A stretch of DNA of 64,000 nucleotides from Alphaproteobacteria bacterium (GCA_030425825.1 JAUHZY010000001.1:1212834-1276833), one strand, 5' to 3'; positions 51,791 through 61,268 are shown, counted from the first letter of the stretch. Translations and numbers: made by a program. Notes: a model not told the origin generated them from the sequence alone.

Positions 51791-54197
51791 GTTTTCCTAC
51801 TCTCTTAAACTGACTTACCACTTCATCTCCCTTTGCAAGTTCAATAAGCTTTTCCAAGAAAGCCGTTGGATATAGCGAGGGCGTTTCAGCAAGGGCCTGA
51901 TGGTAAATCACTGTTGAAGGCGTTAAGCCTGGTAGTGAATTGGCTTCAATCACAATCACATCACCTGAATCAATGTTGAGAAAATAATCAATGCGGCTAT
52001 AATTCCCAATGCCAATGGCATTCGCAACACGTGCGATTTTCTCACGAGAAGCATCCACAATTTCTTGTGAAACAATTGATGTTGGTGGTGGTGTAATATT
52101 CACGCCTGTCCCACCTTGGAACTTCTCTTCCAATGATAAAACATTTCCTTCTGCAACCGTGATGCTAGGGTTCATGGGGTAGTAATTTCTACCCTGCTCT
52201 AGCACGCCAAGCGTCAACTCGATCCAGCCTTCATTTTTCACATGTTTTAATTGTGCGCCTTCGATAATCACTTCATCTGTTTCAATAAAACTTTCAACTA
52301 AGAAGAAAAAGTTCTCCATCTCTGACAACTCGATAATCTCGGTTTGGTTTGTAAACGTGCCAGGTGGAATAAGCGTGCTGCGATCAAGTGTCATTTCAAC
52401 ATAAGATTGCAGTTCATTGGCATTATAAAGTCTAACGATACCTGCAGAGCAACCATCACCATTTGGCTTGATAATAAATGTTTGTGTTTTTAATTTATCC
52501 TGTAAATCTTTCCAGAATTCCTGAAAATCCGAAGCCGTATAATCTCGGAATAATCTAAAATCCATTTCAATCTTTGGGGCTGTCATAATGGTTGAATCAC
52601 CCAAAGCTTCGACGACCTTCCCTGTTTGCGCCTTATCCATCGCAATTTGCGCGCCATCAAAACCCGAACCATTATGACCTATTCCTTTTGCCTCAAGACG
52701 TTTTGCCCAATGACCATCTTCGCCTTCGCCGCCATGCAAAGCCAAAAAGACAAATGTCTTGTCATCAAGAAAATCTTCCATTGCGATAGGCTGAGGTGAA
52801 ATTTTTAAATCAGTTTCATTGTTTAAGCTAAGTTTCTTACGCACCTGCTCTGCCATTGGCAGCAAGCGCGCCATAATTTCATTTGCATGGCGACAATGAT
52901 GATGAATTTCTTCTACTGTATGGTTTAAAGTGAAAGCATAAGGTAATGTCCAGATCTGTCCCTTTTTATCTAACAGATAAGGAGATGGATCATATTTTTC
53001 AGATTGCTTTAGTTTTAACCAAACGTTCGTGCCGCTCATTAATGAAACTTGGCGCTCAGCAGTTTTACCACCAAATAAAATGCGGATTTTTTCTTTATTT
53101 TTTACAGCCAATTTTTCAGCAGGAAAGGTCAGATCTTCGCGCTTGCAAGCAGAACCAACAACATAAGACAACATATCACGATGCGTCATACCAACACGGG
53201 CACCTTGTTGGAACAAAAAGCTGTTTTGTTCCATGCCACTAAGTGGGTTAATGTCAGAGAACCAAATATTCCCATCATCCAAAACCCATCCATCAATACG
53301 TACAAAGTCTCGCATCCCAAAAAGGTCAAAAATCTTTTCTGCTTGCGACTGGATACTTGTAATAACTTCATCCGAGAAACGCGGTGGCGTATGATAAATA
53401 ACCTGAGCAGTCGGCAGGTATTTATTACGATAATCAAAAATGCGGCGCTTATCATCTGCGCGACCAACAAGCATTTCAATTTCTGAAGGGACAAGCGCAA
53501 CAGGGTCTCCATCAGGATTCTGCAAAATAATAACCGTAAATTCCTTACCTTCAGCATATGGCTCAATATAAGCATCTGTGCCAGGAGTATCTTTCAATGC
53601 TTGGCGTGTCATTTCAATAGCTTCTTCTTCGCCAATGGCCACCTGAACACCAATACTTGAACCACCTTCAGCAGGCTTTATCACACATCTTAGTAAATCA
53701 TTTTTATCAAAAAACTGTAAAATGCGTTGTTTGATATCTTGTGTTTTTGTTGAAACTGTCAAAGAGTCTGGAATATAAAAACCTGCATCTTTCAGCGTTT
53801 TTTGTGCCAATGATTTATTAAACATTTTACGACAGGCTTGTGCATTTGAAGCGACAAAAGGAATATCATTTCTTTCCAATAAGTCTTGCAACCCACCATC
53901 TTCACCAAACTCACCGTGCATAGCCGGAAAAACAAGATCGACTGACTTCAAACGCTCAATCAACTGGTCTTGTGTTAATGTCGTTGCGGTTTGTTTTAAT
54001 TTGAAATCAAAATCAGAAGGTGTATTAGAATAAAGCTGAGAAGGTGAAACTTCGTAGAATTCTTTTTCAAGATCAACATAAATAGGAACAATTTGAACAG
54101 CATCACTTTGCAAATGATCCATCACTGAACGTGCAGAATTAAGAGATATGCCTCTCTCGGCCGATGGCCCTCCACAAATTACAGCAAGCTTAAACAT
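51783..54197 (-). CDS. tandem fusion of two D-alanine-D-alanine ligase-like ATP-grasp units
   Basis: 804 aa, more than twice normal Ddl. The first unit (~1-365) has ICGGPSAERGISLNSARS, AMHGEFGEDGGLQDLL, IKPAEGGSSIG and DINPLSGMEQ at the metal site. The second (~370-804) has ILFGGKTAERQVSLMSG, ALHGGEGEDGHW, IKPNGDGCSAGI and the canonical EANSLPGLTPST. Only the second keeps the classical metal-site motif (E-x-N-x-x-P-G-[LM]-T). Ddl makes the dipeptide for peptidoglycan; with two units it may make a different dipeptide or work as an internal dimer. It has an SD, GAGGAG, before the start. Confidence 0.85.
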   Translation of the reverse strand: MFKLAVICGGPSAERGISLNSARSVMDHLQSDAVQIVPIYVDLEKEFYEVSPSQLYSNTPSDFDFKLKQTATTLTQDQLIERLKSVDLVFPAMHGEFGEDGGLQDLLERNDIPFVASNAQACRKMFNKSLAQKTLKDAGFYIPDSLTVSTKTQDIKQRILQFFDKNDLLRCVIKPAEGGSSIGVQVAIGEEEAIEMTRQALKDTPGTDAYIEPYAEGKEFTVIILQNPDGDPVALVPSEIEMLVGRADDKRRIFDYRNKYLPTAQVIYHTPPRFSDEVITSIQSQAEKIFDLFGMRDFVRIDGWVLDDGNIWFSDINPLSGMEQNSFLFQQGARVGMTHRDMLSYVVGSACKREDLTFPAEKLAVKNKEKIRILFGGKTAERQVSLMSGTNVWLKLKQSEKYDPSPYLLDKKGQIWTLPYAFTLNHTVEEIHHHCRHANEIMARLLPMAEQVRKKLSLNNETDLKISPQPIAMEDFLDDKTFVFLALHGGEGEDGHWAKRLEAKGIGHNGSGFDGAQIAMDKAQTGKVVEALGDSTIMTAPKIEMDFRLFRDYTASDFQEFWKDLQDKLKTQTFIIKPNGDGCSAGIVRLYNANELQSYVEMTLDRSTLIPPGTFTNQTEIIELSEMENFFFLVESFIETDEVIIEGAQLKHVKNEGWIELTLGVLEQGRNYYPMNPSITVAEGNVLSLEEKFQGGTGVNITPPPTSIVSQEIVDASREKIARVANAIGIGNYSRIDYFLNIDSGDVIVIEANSLPGLTPSTVIYHQALAETPSLYPTAFLEKLIELAKGDEVVSQFKRVGKHV

Positions 54198-54288
54198 AAA
54201 AGCACTCCTCTTTAAAGCATTCCCACTATAAAAGGAGTTGAAGAGAGATACTAGATCTTATTTTTCTGTTACCTAGCTTGGAAAGTAT

Positions 54289-54993
54289 TTAAAACAATGT
54301 CGGTATCATATTTTTGGCTTGCGCATAGGTTTCAGGTAAACCTATATCAAGGAAAAATCCAGGATACTCACGGCCCATGATTTTACCGTCTTCAACCAGC
54401 CTGGGGAAAACATCTTGTTCAAGATTGGAAAATCCGGGCTCAATATAGTCCAAGACATTACGACTCATATGGTAAACACCACCATTAATGAGACCTTCTT
54501 CTGCTTGCTCTTTCTTTTCATGAAAAGCTGTGACTTTTGGTCCTGTCAATTCAACAGATCCATAACGTGACGCATCTTTGACGCGACGCAAAGCCAGCTG
54601 TGCATAATTTGTTGTTAATGGATCTATAACAAACTCGCGGTAATCAAACTGAAATAGCGAGTCTCCATTCATTAATAAGAACTCGTCTTCCAAAACATCT
54701 GCGGCATTCTTTAGCGCACCTGCTGTACCAAGCGGCTCGCTTTCTGAAAGAATTGTATAATAATCTTTGTCATAACCTTGAAAATGCTTATTCACAACAG
54801 CAGCTTTGTAACCTGCCAAGAAAACAAAACGTGAAAAACCATAAATCTCACATTGATGAATTAAATAATCTAGAAAGGTTTGATCTCCCACAGGAAGAAG
54901 CGGCTTAGGTGTGTCCGCAACAATTTCGCCGAGACGCGACCCCATTCCACCAATAAGAAAAACAACCTGCCTAATACGTGCGTTCTGCGTCAT
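54289..54993 (-). CDS. sugar-1-phosphate nucleotidyltransferase
   Basis: 234 aa. The signature GGMGSRLGEIVADTPKPLLP, the metal Asp in LLMNGDSLFQF, and INGGVYHMSR fit the HddC/RmlA-like group of NTP transferases. HddC-type (D-glycero-manno-heptose-1-P guanylyltransferase) is the closest by eye. It is the last gene of the glycan locus on this strand. Sugar and nucleotide unproven. Confidence 0.82.
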   Translation of the reverse strand: MTQNARIRQVVFLIGGMGSRLGEIVADTPKPLLPVGDQTFLDYLIHQCEIYGFSRFVFLAGYKAAVVNKHFQGYDKDYYTILSESEPLGTAGALKNAADVLEDEFLLMNGDSLFQFDYREFVIDPLTTNYAQLALRRVKDASRYGSVELTGPKVTAFHEKKEQAEEGLINGGVYHMSRNVLDYIEPGFSNLEQDVFPRLVEDGKIMGREYPGFFLDIGLPETYAQAKNMIPTLF

Positions 54994-55005
54994 GAGCCAC
55001 CTTCT

Positions 55006-55980
55006 TTAAAAATTAAAATCTTGACGACGATACCACGCCATTGTTTTTTTGAAGCCTTCTTCTAAAGACACTTCTGTCTCAAACCCTAACATATTTTTTG
55101 CACGCTCAACATTAAATAATTTAATAGGTGCCGTTGATGGTTTGCTTGGGTCATAGTTAACAACAGCATCCGTATAATCATCAACCTTCATTGCAGTTTC
55201 TAAAAGCTGCTTGATGGAATGGCCCTGACCTGAAGCAATATTAACTTCTAAGTAGTCATCTGTTTTTTCAAATGCTGTCATGATGCCACGAATAAAGTCA
55301 TCAATGTAAATGAGGTCGCGAACATCTTCACCTGTTCCCCAAATATCCATTGGATTTTCACGTGTGACAACACGGCGAATCAAAGCTGCTGTGACATGCG
55401 ACTTTTCAGGATGAAATTTGTCCCATGGTCCATAAGCATTACTGGGACGCACAACAACACAAGGCATTGGCTTTTTGATTTTTGTAGCATAGGTTTTACA
55501 CAAGATTTCGGTATAACGCTTCATCCAAGCAACTGCAAAATAAACACCCAGCGGATCACCATCATGCATCTCATCTTCTTGGGCAGGATGTGCGCCTGCA
55601 TCAGGATAAGCTGCCCCACTAGAAATAAAGAGAAATTTGCTGACACCCGCAGCATAAGCAGCCTCTAACATATAAGCATTCATCACAACATTTGGTGTCA
55701 CATGGACAAGGGGCGTCTCAACCATAACAGCAGCACCTGCTGTATTTGCAGCAGCATGAAAAACATAGTCCATGCCCTCCATAACTTTCTGACAATTTTC
55801 TTGCAATCTTAGGTCTGCCTTCACCCATTCAACACCAGGAGTTTCACATTTTGGATCATTCTCAAAGTGTACTGCACGGATTTTTTCACACCCCTGCTCG
55901 GCCAAGTGCAACAAGATATTTGTGCCTAAAAATCCACTACCACCGGCAACTAAAATATTTTTACCTTTAAATTGTAACAT
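55006..55980 (-). CDS. NAD-dependent sugar epimerase/dehydratase (extended SDR)
   Basis: 324 aa. NAD fold at ILVAGGSGFLGTNILLHL; the catalytic Ser/Thr lies in LFISSGAAYPDAG; the usual Tyr-x-x-x-Lys is replaced by a GVYFAVAWMKRYTE segment, with the Lys present but Val four residues before it. VRPSNAYGPWD and YIDDFIRGIM are family-typical. It is 12 bp from the nucleotidyltransferase. Resembles GDP-L-fucose synthase-type enzymes. Confidence 0.82.
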   Translation of the reverse strand: MLQFKGKNILVAGGSGFLGTNILLHLAEQGCEKIRAVHFENDPKCETPGVEWVKADLRLQENCQKVMEGMDYVFHAAANTAGAAVMVETPLVHVTPNVVMNAYMLEAAYAAGVSKFLFISSGAAYPDAGAHPAQEDEMHDGDPLGVYFAVAWMKRYTEILCKTYATKIKKPMPCVVVRPSNAYGPWDKFHPEKSHVTAALIRRVVTRENPMDIWGTGEDVRDLIYIDDFIRGIMTAFEKTDDYLEVNIASGQGHSIKQLLETAMKVDDYTDAVVNYDPSKPSTAPIKLFNVERAKNMLGFETEVSLEEGFKKTMAWYRRQDFNF

Positions 55981-56101
55981 CTTCTTTTCCTCTCCATTTC
56001 AATACACCAACATCATACTGCCTAAGGTAAAAAAATATCAAAATGATTCTCTGTCAACAGAATGATATTAAAACAAATTGTTTCTCTTTTATTATAATCA
56101 C

Positions 56102-56130
56102 TTGAAATGATTCCTTTTAGGATATATAAT
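56102..56130 (+). promoter_or_regulatory. strong sigma70 promoter of the zeta-like gene
   Basis: TTGAAA (56102-56107) and TATAAT (56125-56130) are 17 bp apart, the best sigma70 match seen in the window. The start would be near 56137, about 30 nt before the ATG. It lies in the 185-bp divergent gap with the epimerase gene. Confidence 0.75.
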
Positions 56131-56165
56131 TGCCTCAACAATATCACAAAAAATAGGGAAGTATT

Positions 56166-57239
56166 ATGAGTAATGAGAAATACCGCTGGAAACCAGAGCA
56201 TGTTGAAGCTGTTCAGGCGCAAAGAAATAAACTGCCAAAAACAAAACGGCATCCCAAACAAGGCCTTATTGATGACATGGTTCCCTTGGAGTTCTTCAAA
56301 GATGACAAACCCCTTCACCTTGTGATACCAGAAAACATTAATTTTGAAGCTGTTTTTAATTTTATTCAGAAAAAAATTACAGATCTTGACATCCAGCCAT
56401 CACAAAACCCAGAAGTTCTTTTCGTTGTGGGACTTCCCGCATCTGGCAAAAAAACCTTTATTGAGCAAAGCGCTCAAAAGAAGCTTGTAGAAGGCAAACC
56501 ATATTTACGTGACAATGCTGCAATTGGCACAGAAATCAGTAATGACCAGGAACTTCTAAACAGCTTCCATCTTGACCCTTCGAAGGAACAAACAAACCCT
56601 TGGAAACTAGCTAACTTCATCAGTAACGAGTTGATGCGTTATGCTCTTTCTATTGGTGCAACAATGGCCTGGAAATCAAGTGGCGCAGAGGCATCAACGC
56701 AAGAAACAATTAAGAAGCTTGGAGCAATTGGATATAAACGTGACCTCGTAGTGATCTCACGTGACCTGAATAAAAGCTGGGAAAGCAAACAAGAGTTTGA
56801 CAATGCGCACACAAATCCAAAATTCCGCATGCAAAAAGAACAGTTTCACCACTTTGCTGAAGGGCTTTATCAGAATTTACCTGAAATGCTGAATGGCAAT
56901 GAATATGAATCAAAGATTATTCTTGATAATAATGGCGAAAAGGATGATTACACCGTTGCAGTCACTGTGGATAAAAAAGGTAAAACAACTGTTTATGACC
57001 TAGGCGCCTATGATGAATTTGCAAAAACAGATTACAAAATTGAATATTCAGGGCTAGACATGGCTGAGAAAGGCAGAGCAGCAATGGAAACTTATCAAAA
57101 AATATTCAAAAGCTCGGCAGATAGCAGCCCACCACTCAATGCACTTCTAATGGAGCTTCATAAAGGAGAAGCTCAAGAGGGCGATACTTTCACAGACAGT
57201 ATTCTTAGCGCCTACAAACGTCACCGCAGTCGCGCTTAA
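56166..57239 (+). CDS. zeta-toxin-like P-loop protein, 357 aa
   Basis: The Walker A-like loop GLPASGKKT (residues ~89-97) follows the strand VLFVVG, preceded by ~80 mostly charged residues. The segment SIGATMAWKSSGAEASTQETIKK and DLVVISRDLNKSWESKQ resemble zeta/PezT kinases. The usual Ser/Thr directly after the P-loop Lys is Lys here, and Thr comes one residue later. Zeta toxins phosphorylate UDP-GlcNAc-type sugars. It is the only plus-strand gene in the glycan locus, has its own promoter, and lacks an antitoxin gene. It overlaps the RmlC-like stop by 4 bp. Confidence 0.6.
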   Translation: MSNEKYRWKPEHVEAVQAQRNKLPKTKRHPKQGLIDDMVPLEFFKDDKPLHLVIPENINFEAVFNFIQKKITDLDIQPSQNPEVLFVVGLPASGKKTFIEQSAQKKLVEGKPYLRDNAAIGTEISNDQELLNSFHLDPSKEQTNPWKLANFISNELMRYALSIGATMAWKSSGAEASTQETIKKLGAIGYKRDLVVISRDLNKSWESKQEFDNAHTNPKFRMQKEQFHHFAEGLYQNLPEMLNGNEYESKIILDNNGEKDDYTVAVTVDKKGKTTVYDLGAYDEFAKTDYKIEYSGLDMAEKGRAAMETYQKIFKSSADSSPPLNALLMELHKGEAQEGDTFTDSILSAYKRHRSRA

Positions 57240-57748
57240 AGACCTTGGTCTCGCGGTGACAAAATAGGATTCTCAACAGGCCACCAAAAATTGAACGCCG
57301 GGTCATTCCACAAAATCGTAAATTGGCCGTCACGGTTATAATACGTGTTTTGCTTATAGTGAAAAATTGCATCATCAGACATAACAAGGTGACCATTACC
57401 AAACTTTGGCGGAATAAGAACTTGTTTTCTGTTTTTATCCGATAATGTAAATTTGGTCCATTTTTTGTACTGTGGTGAATCAGGGTCATTGTTCACAACG
57501 ATCAAATAAAAAGACCCTTTTAAGCAACTTACCAATTTCCATGTTTTTTGATCACCATGCAGTCCACGCAAAACATGTTTACGTGAAACAGAAATATCAT
57601 CTTGGATAAAATCAACCGATATACCTGCGTCTTTATACATTTGCTGATTATAAGTTTCTATGTACTCACCACGATAGTCTTCAAAAATAGTTGGTGGTGT
57701 TATCAGCAAAACGCCATCTAAGTCTGTTTGCTCTACATGAAGCTTCAT
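57236..57748 (-). CDS. dTDP-4-dehydrorhamnose 3,5-epimerase-like (RmlC cupin)
   Basis: 170 aa. TIFEDYRGEYIETYN, the catalytic His in HVLRGLHGD, Lys in KTWKLVSCLKG and Tyr in AIFHYKQNTYY match RmlC. The segment PPKFGNGHLVMSD replaces the more common HGF order. No rmlA, rmlB or rmlD is next to it, so the substrate may be a different nucleotide sugar. Confidence 0.8.
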   Translation of the reverse strand: MKLHVEQTDLDGVLLITPPTIFEDYRGEYIETYNQQMYKDAGISVDFIQDDISVSRKHVLRGLHGDQKTWKLVSCLKGSFYLIVVNNDPDSPQYKKWTKFTLSDKNRKQVLIPPKFGNGHLVMSDDAIFHYKQNTYYNRDGQFTILWNDPAFNFWWPVENPILSPRDQGL

Positions 57749-57879
57749 GTGATTCTCCCTTAAGTAATAAGAAAAATCATAATCAGAATTAAAGGAAAGG
57801 GAAAGAACTTAATCTTATAAGCGTCAAGTCATGCTTGTTTTTATTGCGACAAAATCACTTGATTTTTTGGTGATAAAAT
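57749..57879. other. intergenic gap in the glycan locus
   Basis: On minus an ATCAC/GTGAT hairpin with following TTTTG (about 57869-57849) could be a weak terminator after the 162-aa gene, and TTGACGCTTATAAG-like sequence precedes the RmlC gene. Neither is strong. Confidence 0.3.
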
Positions 57880-58368
57880 TTAGCGCTCCTTATCCATTTC
57901 ATCACGCACGCTGATCACATCCTTCAGTCCACCCAATTGTATCATTTGTTTTTCCAAACTTTTAAGCATCAGAGAATGGTGTGAATATTTTTCAAAAACA
58001 TTTTCGCCAACAAAAGTAAAGGTTGTATAGGGATGACGTTTTTCTAATCCATCCTCCTTATACATCTCAATAATGTCATTTGGGTTACTAACACTTGTAA
58101 ACCTATTATGCTTTAACCAGCTCTCAATATATTCTAGGTCTTTCATAGCAACATTGTCGGAAACAAAGAATTTTTCCATAAACCACTTCAAGGCACTTAA
58201 AGCAGGCCTAGAGGTTTCGCGCGTCAAAGGAACATCCATTTCTGGATGACCATAATGGTTCTCAACCATACTTATGATATATTCCCCTGCACCCAAAGAA
58301 CGGGCCATCTTAAAGGGAAAAAGTTTTAAAGTTTCTGTCACAACCTTTGGTGAAATTTCTGGTGCCAT
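57880..58368 (-). CDS. hypothetical protein, 162 aa
   Basis: No family recognised. A soluble, mostly helical protein without signal peptide; MARSLGAGEYIISMVENHYG and the C-terminal KSLEKQMIQLGGLKDVISVR stand out. It lies between the RmlC-like and an SDR gene, with 41 bp to the latter. Because of its place it may act on a glycan intermediate, but nothing in the sequence shows this. Confidence 0.6.
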   Translation of the reverse strand: MAPEISPKVVTETLKLFPFKMARSLGAGEYIISMVENHYGHPEMDVPLTRETSRPALSALKWFMEKFFVSDNVAMKDLEYIESWLKHNRFTSVSNPNDIIEMYKEDGLEKRHPYTTFTFVGENVFEKYSHHSLMLKSLEKQMIQLGGLKDVISVRDEMDKER

Positions 58369-58409
58369 TTTATATTCTTCTCTTTTTCGAAGAATATTAA
58401 CAGAAATAC

Positions 58410-59399
58410 CTAATCTTTAAAATAGTTTTGTTTCTTTTCGAATTCATTTTGATTTTCTAGAAACCACTCCCACGTCTCTTTCAAGCCATCCTTTAAAGAA
58501 GTTGTGGGGTTATAATCAATCCATTCTTGCGCACGTGAAATATCCATCACGCGACGTGGAAAACCAGAATCCTTACTGACATCAAACTCATACGCAAAAC
58601 CGACAACCTCAGCCAAGGTTTCAACCAACTCTTTAATGCTTACACCCGTTCCACTAGCAAGATTCACAAAAGACCCTTTGGTACCGTGATATGCTGCCAA
58701 AATAACGCCCTCTGCTGCGTCACGCGAAAAAGCAAAATCACGAATTGCGCTGCCATCGCCCCAAACTTTCAGAGGGTTCTCACCATTATGTACGCGATAC
58801 ATTAATGACGGAATTACCATCGCGTTTTCAGGATCAAAATTATCACCGGGACCATAAACATTACAGGGGCGTGTTACTGCAAAATTCTTTAATCCATATT
58901 GAATTTGATAGGCTTCAACCTGCATTTCGGCCATGCGCTTTGCCCAACCAGGAAACATATCCATTGGTGGTTTCGAAGGGTCATGATCATCTTCATGGAA
59001 AACTTCGGCAGGTGAATAAGCGCCGATTGAGCTTGTATACACAACTTTCTCAACATTGTTACGACGCGCTGCTTCCAGCATGTTTGTATTCATCATCAAA
59101 AGCGGTACAAAAAAACTAGCAGGTTTTTCTTTTGTGACATTAATCGATCCTTTGATGCCTGCAACATGAAAAACTGCGTCCATATCTTTCGTCATTTCTT
59201 GACAGAAATTAAAATCTGTCAAATCCCCAAAAACATGTTCTGCCTTTGGATGAACTTCTAGCTTATCAAGTGAAACAGAGCGTACATTTGCGCCTGCATC
59301 AGCCAACATTTTGACAACCTCACGACCAATCAATCCTGTACCACCTGTCACCACACAGTTTTTGTCGTTAAAATAGTTTAACACTTCATCTTTAATCAT
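58410..59399 (-). CDS. NAD-dependent epimerase/dehydratase (extended SDR)
   Basis: 329 aa. NAD motif CVVTGGTGLIGREVVKML; catalytic Ser in VVYTSSIGAYSP; the Lys lies in FPGWAKRMAEM with Pro where the SDR Tyr is expected. TRPCNVYGPGDNFD is conserved with the two sister SDRs. It overlaps the end of the next SDR by 8 bp. Confidence 0.83.
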   Translation of the reverse strand: MIKDEVLNYFNDKNCVVTGGTGLIGREVVKMLADAGANVRSVSLDKLEVHPKAEHVFGDLTDFNFCQEMTKDMDAVFHVAGIKGSINVTKEKPASFFVPLLMMNTNMLEAARRNNVEKVVYTSSIGAYSPAEVFHEDDHDPSKPPMDMFPGWAKRMAEMQVEAYQIQYGLKNFAVTRPCNVYGPGDNFDPENAMVIPSLMYRVHNGENPLKVWGDGSAIRDFAFSRDAAEGVILAAYHGTKGSFVNLASGTGVSIKELVETLAEVVGFAYEFDVSKDSGFPRRVMDISRAQEWIDYNPTTSLKDGLKETWEWFLENQNEFEKKQNYFKD

Positions 59400-60342
59400 T
59401 TTTATTCTCCCTATACCACTTAACCGTTTCTATTAAACCTTCTTCTAAAGAAGTTTTGGCGGCAAATTCCAAAACTTCTTCCGCAAGCCCTGTATCAATG
59501 ATGCGCTGTGGAATTGCTGTTGGTTTTGTTACATCATACTCAATTTTTGGATCATACCCTGTTACTTTTATAACAGTTTCAACAAGCTGCTTAATCGTAA
59601 CTTTCTCACCTGCGGCAATATTGATAGGCATCGCATCATTTGAGGTTTCAACAGCTTTTAAAAAACCTTCTACAGCATCTTCTACAAAAATAAAATCACG
59701 AATCGCAGTGCCATCACCCCACACAGGGAAAGGATCCAACCCTTCAACGGCTTTATTGATTGTCGCAGGAATAACGTTACATCGTCCAAGATCAAAGCTG
59801 TCACGTGGGCCATAGATATTACTCATACGAACGACTGAAATATTCAAGCCACATGCTTGGTGAAAATATGCAGCGAGCTTTTCCATATATAAATTCATCC
59901 AACCAATCCCTAGATATCCTTCATATGGCTCATGACCCATCATATCAGACTCTTTAAGAGGTTCGCTAGAAAGTGGATAAACTGTTGTCGAGCTGACAAG
60001 ACCAAAATGAGAAACCTTTTTTTTAACTGCAGCCTCTAACATATTTTGTGTCATGCGGATTGTATCAAGAACAGGCTGCGTCGGATTATCCTGGAAAGAC
60101 CCAGCACCACCTTTAACAGCTGCACAGTGTAAAACAACATCCATTTCTTGGACAGCATTAAAACAATTATCCAAATTAAGGAGATCATTTTTAACCTGTA
60201 TCACGCCCTCTATATGGAATGATTTTTGGTGGGTATTGGCATAGACTTTTGCACCAAGTTTTACCAGCTCTTTCACACAGTGACTGCCCAACAATCCTGC
60301 TGCACCTGTTACAAGAACTTTCTTATCTTTATAAAAACTCAC
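59392..60342 (-). CDS. NAD-dependent epimerase/dehydratase (extended SDR)
   Basis: 316 aa from the GTG at 60342, which overlaps the methyltransferase TGA as GTGA; a longer frame from 60366 would overlap 28 bp and is less likely. NAD motif VLVTGAAGLLGSHCVKEL; catalytic Ser in GLVSSTTVYPLS. The YLGIGWMNLYMEK segment has Asn instead of the SDR Lys and Ile instead of Tyr. MSNIYGPRDSFD matches its sister enzymes. Confidence 0.83.
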   Translation of the reverse strand: MSFYKDKKVLVTGAAGLLGSHCVKELVKLGAKVYANTHQKSFHIEGVIQVKNDLLNLDNCFNAVQEMDVVLHCAAVKGGAGSFQDNPTQPVLDTIRMTQNMLEAAVKKKVSHFGLVSSTTVYPLSSEPLKESDMMGHEPYEGYLGIGWMNLYMEKLAAYFHQACGLNISVVRMSNIYGPRDSFDLGRCNVIPATINKAVEGLDPFPVWGDGTAIRDFIFVEDAVEGFLKAVETSNDAMPINIAAGEKVTIKQLVETVIKVTGYDPKIEYDVTKPTAIPQRIIDTGLAEEVLEFAAKTSLEEGLIETVKWYRENKND

Positions 60343-61262
60343 CCGACTGGCTCCCACACATGACAACTATAACTTTCATGATAAAGGCTGCCAAAATAAA
60401 GGCGCTTTGATTTAAGGATCTTAATTTTTCCTTCGACCTCTAATGCACGCAAGCGCGTGTAATAACCATCTAAGTACTCACGCCATTTGTGGTATCGAAT
60501 CGCAAGCGCATCGGTTGTGTTTTCAGGGTCGTAATACTCAATTGTAGGCTCCATATGCAAAACAATTTTAGGTTTTTTTGATAAGATAAAATCTAGGATC
60601 TGACCAAAATTACCACCAATTTGTTCCAGGGCACAAAATGTCATCACTGCTGAATTATCAGGAATTTCTAAAGATACATCCGGATTGAAAAAGTCAAAAC
60701 GACGACCAACCAAATTCATCTGGTGATGCCCAGCAAGTGCCTTCGCAATTTTTTGTGATGCCGGTGCCCAGTCAAGACCTGTTAATTTTTTTTGTGGGTA
60801 TAACTGCGCCAGCGCTGCAAGATTGAAAACACTGCCACAACCAAATTCAAAAACATGGTCTATTTCTTTGAGGTAAGTTTCAAAAAGCCAGTTCCTAAAA
60901 AGCGCGAAAAACGCAAGTTCGAAACGCGGATTCAACGCTTTTACAAAGCGCTGGTTTAGCCTTATAATGGGCGCAGCACTCATAAACTTAGGATCAAGTT
61001 CTGCAATATCATATCCACTTTTCTCAAACGCAAGCCATACATCTTCCCATGCATCACGCCATATATTCTCGCGATGTTGTCCTACTTTTGTAAACTGTTC
61101 TGCATCTATTTTTTGCGTAATATCACTGGCAACTTGCCGTGCTTCATCGGCCGAAAGCTCTTCGTAAGATAAGTTTGCTTTTTCTAAAGAATTTGCAAAA
61201 TCGGATGAAAAACTTTCAACGCCATATGACTTTTCCAAGTCTTTTAAATTTATTTTTTTCAT
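60339..61262 (-). CDS. class I SAM-dependent methyltransferase
   Basis: 307 aa. SAM motif I is HVFEFGCGSVFNLAALAQL and motif II LTGLDWAPAS. The N-terminal ~125 residues are helical and unassigned, probably the acceptor-recognition part. It lies in the glycan locus between an SDR and an FkbM gene, so a sugar or a lipid-linked glycan is a likely acceptor. Confidence 0.8.
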   Translation of the reverse strand: MKKINLKDLEKSYGVESFSSDFANSLEKANLSYEELSADEARQVASDITQKIDAEQFTKVGQHRENIWRDAWEDVWLAFEKSGYDIAELDPKFMSAAPIIRLNQRFVKALNPRFELAFFALFRNWLFETYLKEIDHVFEFGCGSVFNLAALAQLYPQKKLTGLDWAPASQKIAKALAGHHQMNLVGRRFDFFNPDVSLEIPDNSAVMTFCALEQIGGNFGQILDFILSKKPKIVLHMEPTIEYYDPENTTDALAIRYHKWREYLDGYYTRLRALEVEGKIKILKSKRLYFGSLYHESYSCHVWEPVG

Positions 61263-61268
61263 ACGTTT

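Noticed and set aside
56166-57239. Classic zeta-epsilon toxin-antitoxin module
   Set aside because: No small antitoxin frame is next to it, the P-loop is atypical and N-terminal and C-terminal extensions do not fit.
57236-60342. Complete dTDP-rhamnose pathway
   Set aside because: Only an RmlC-like gene is present; no RmlA, RmlB or RmlD could be recognised among the neighbours.
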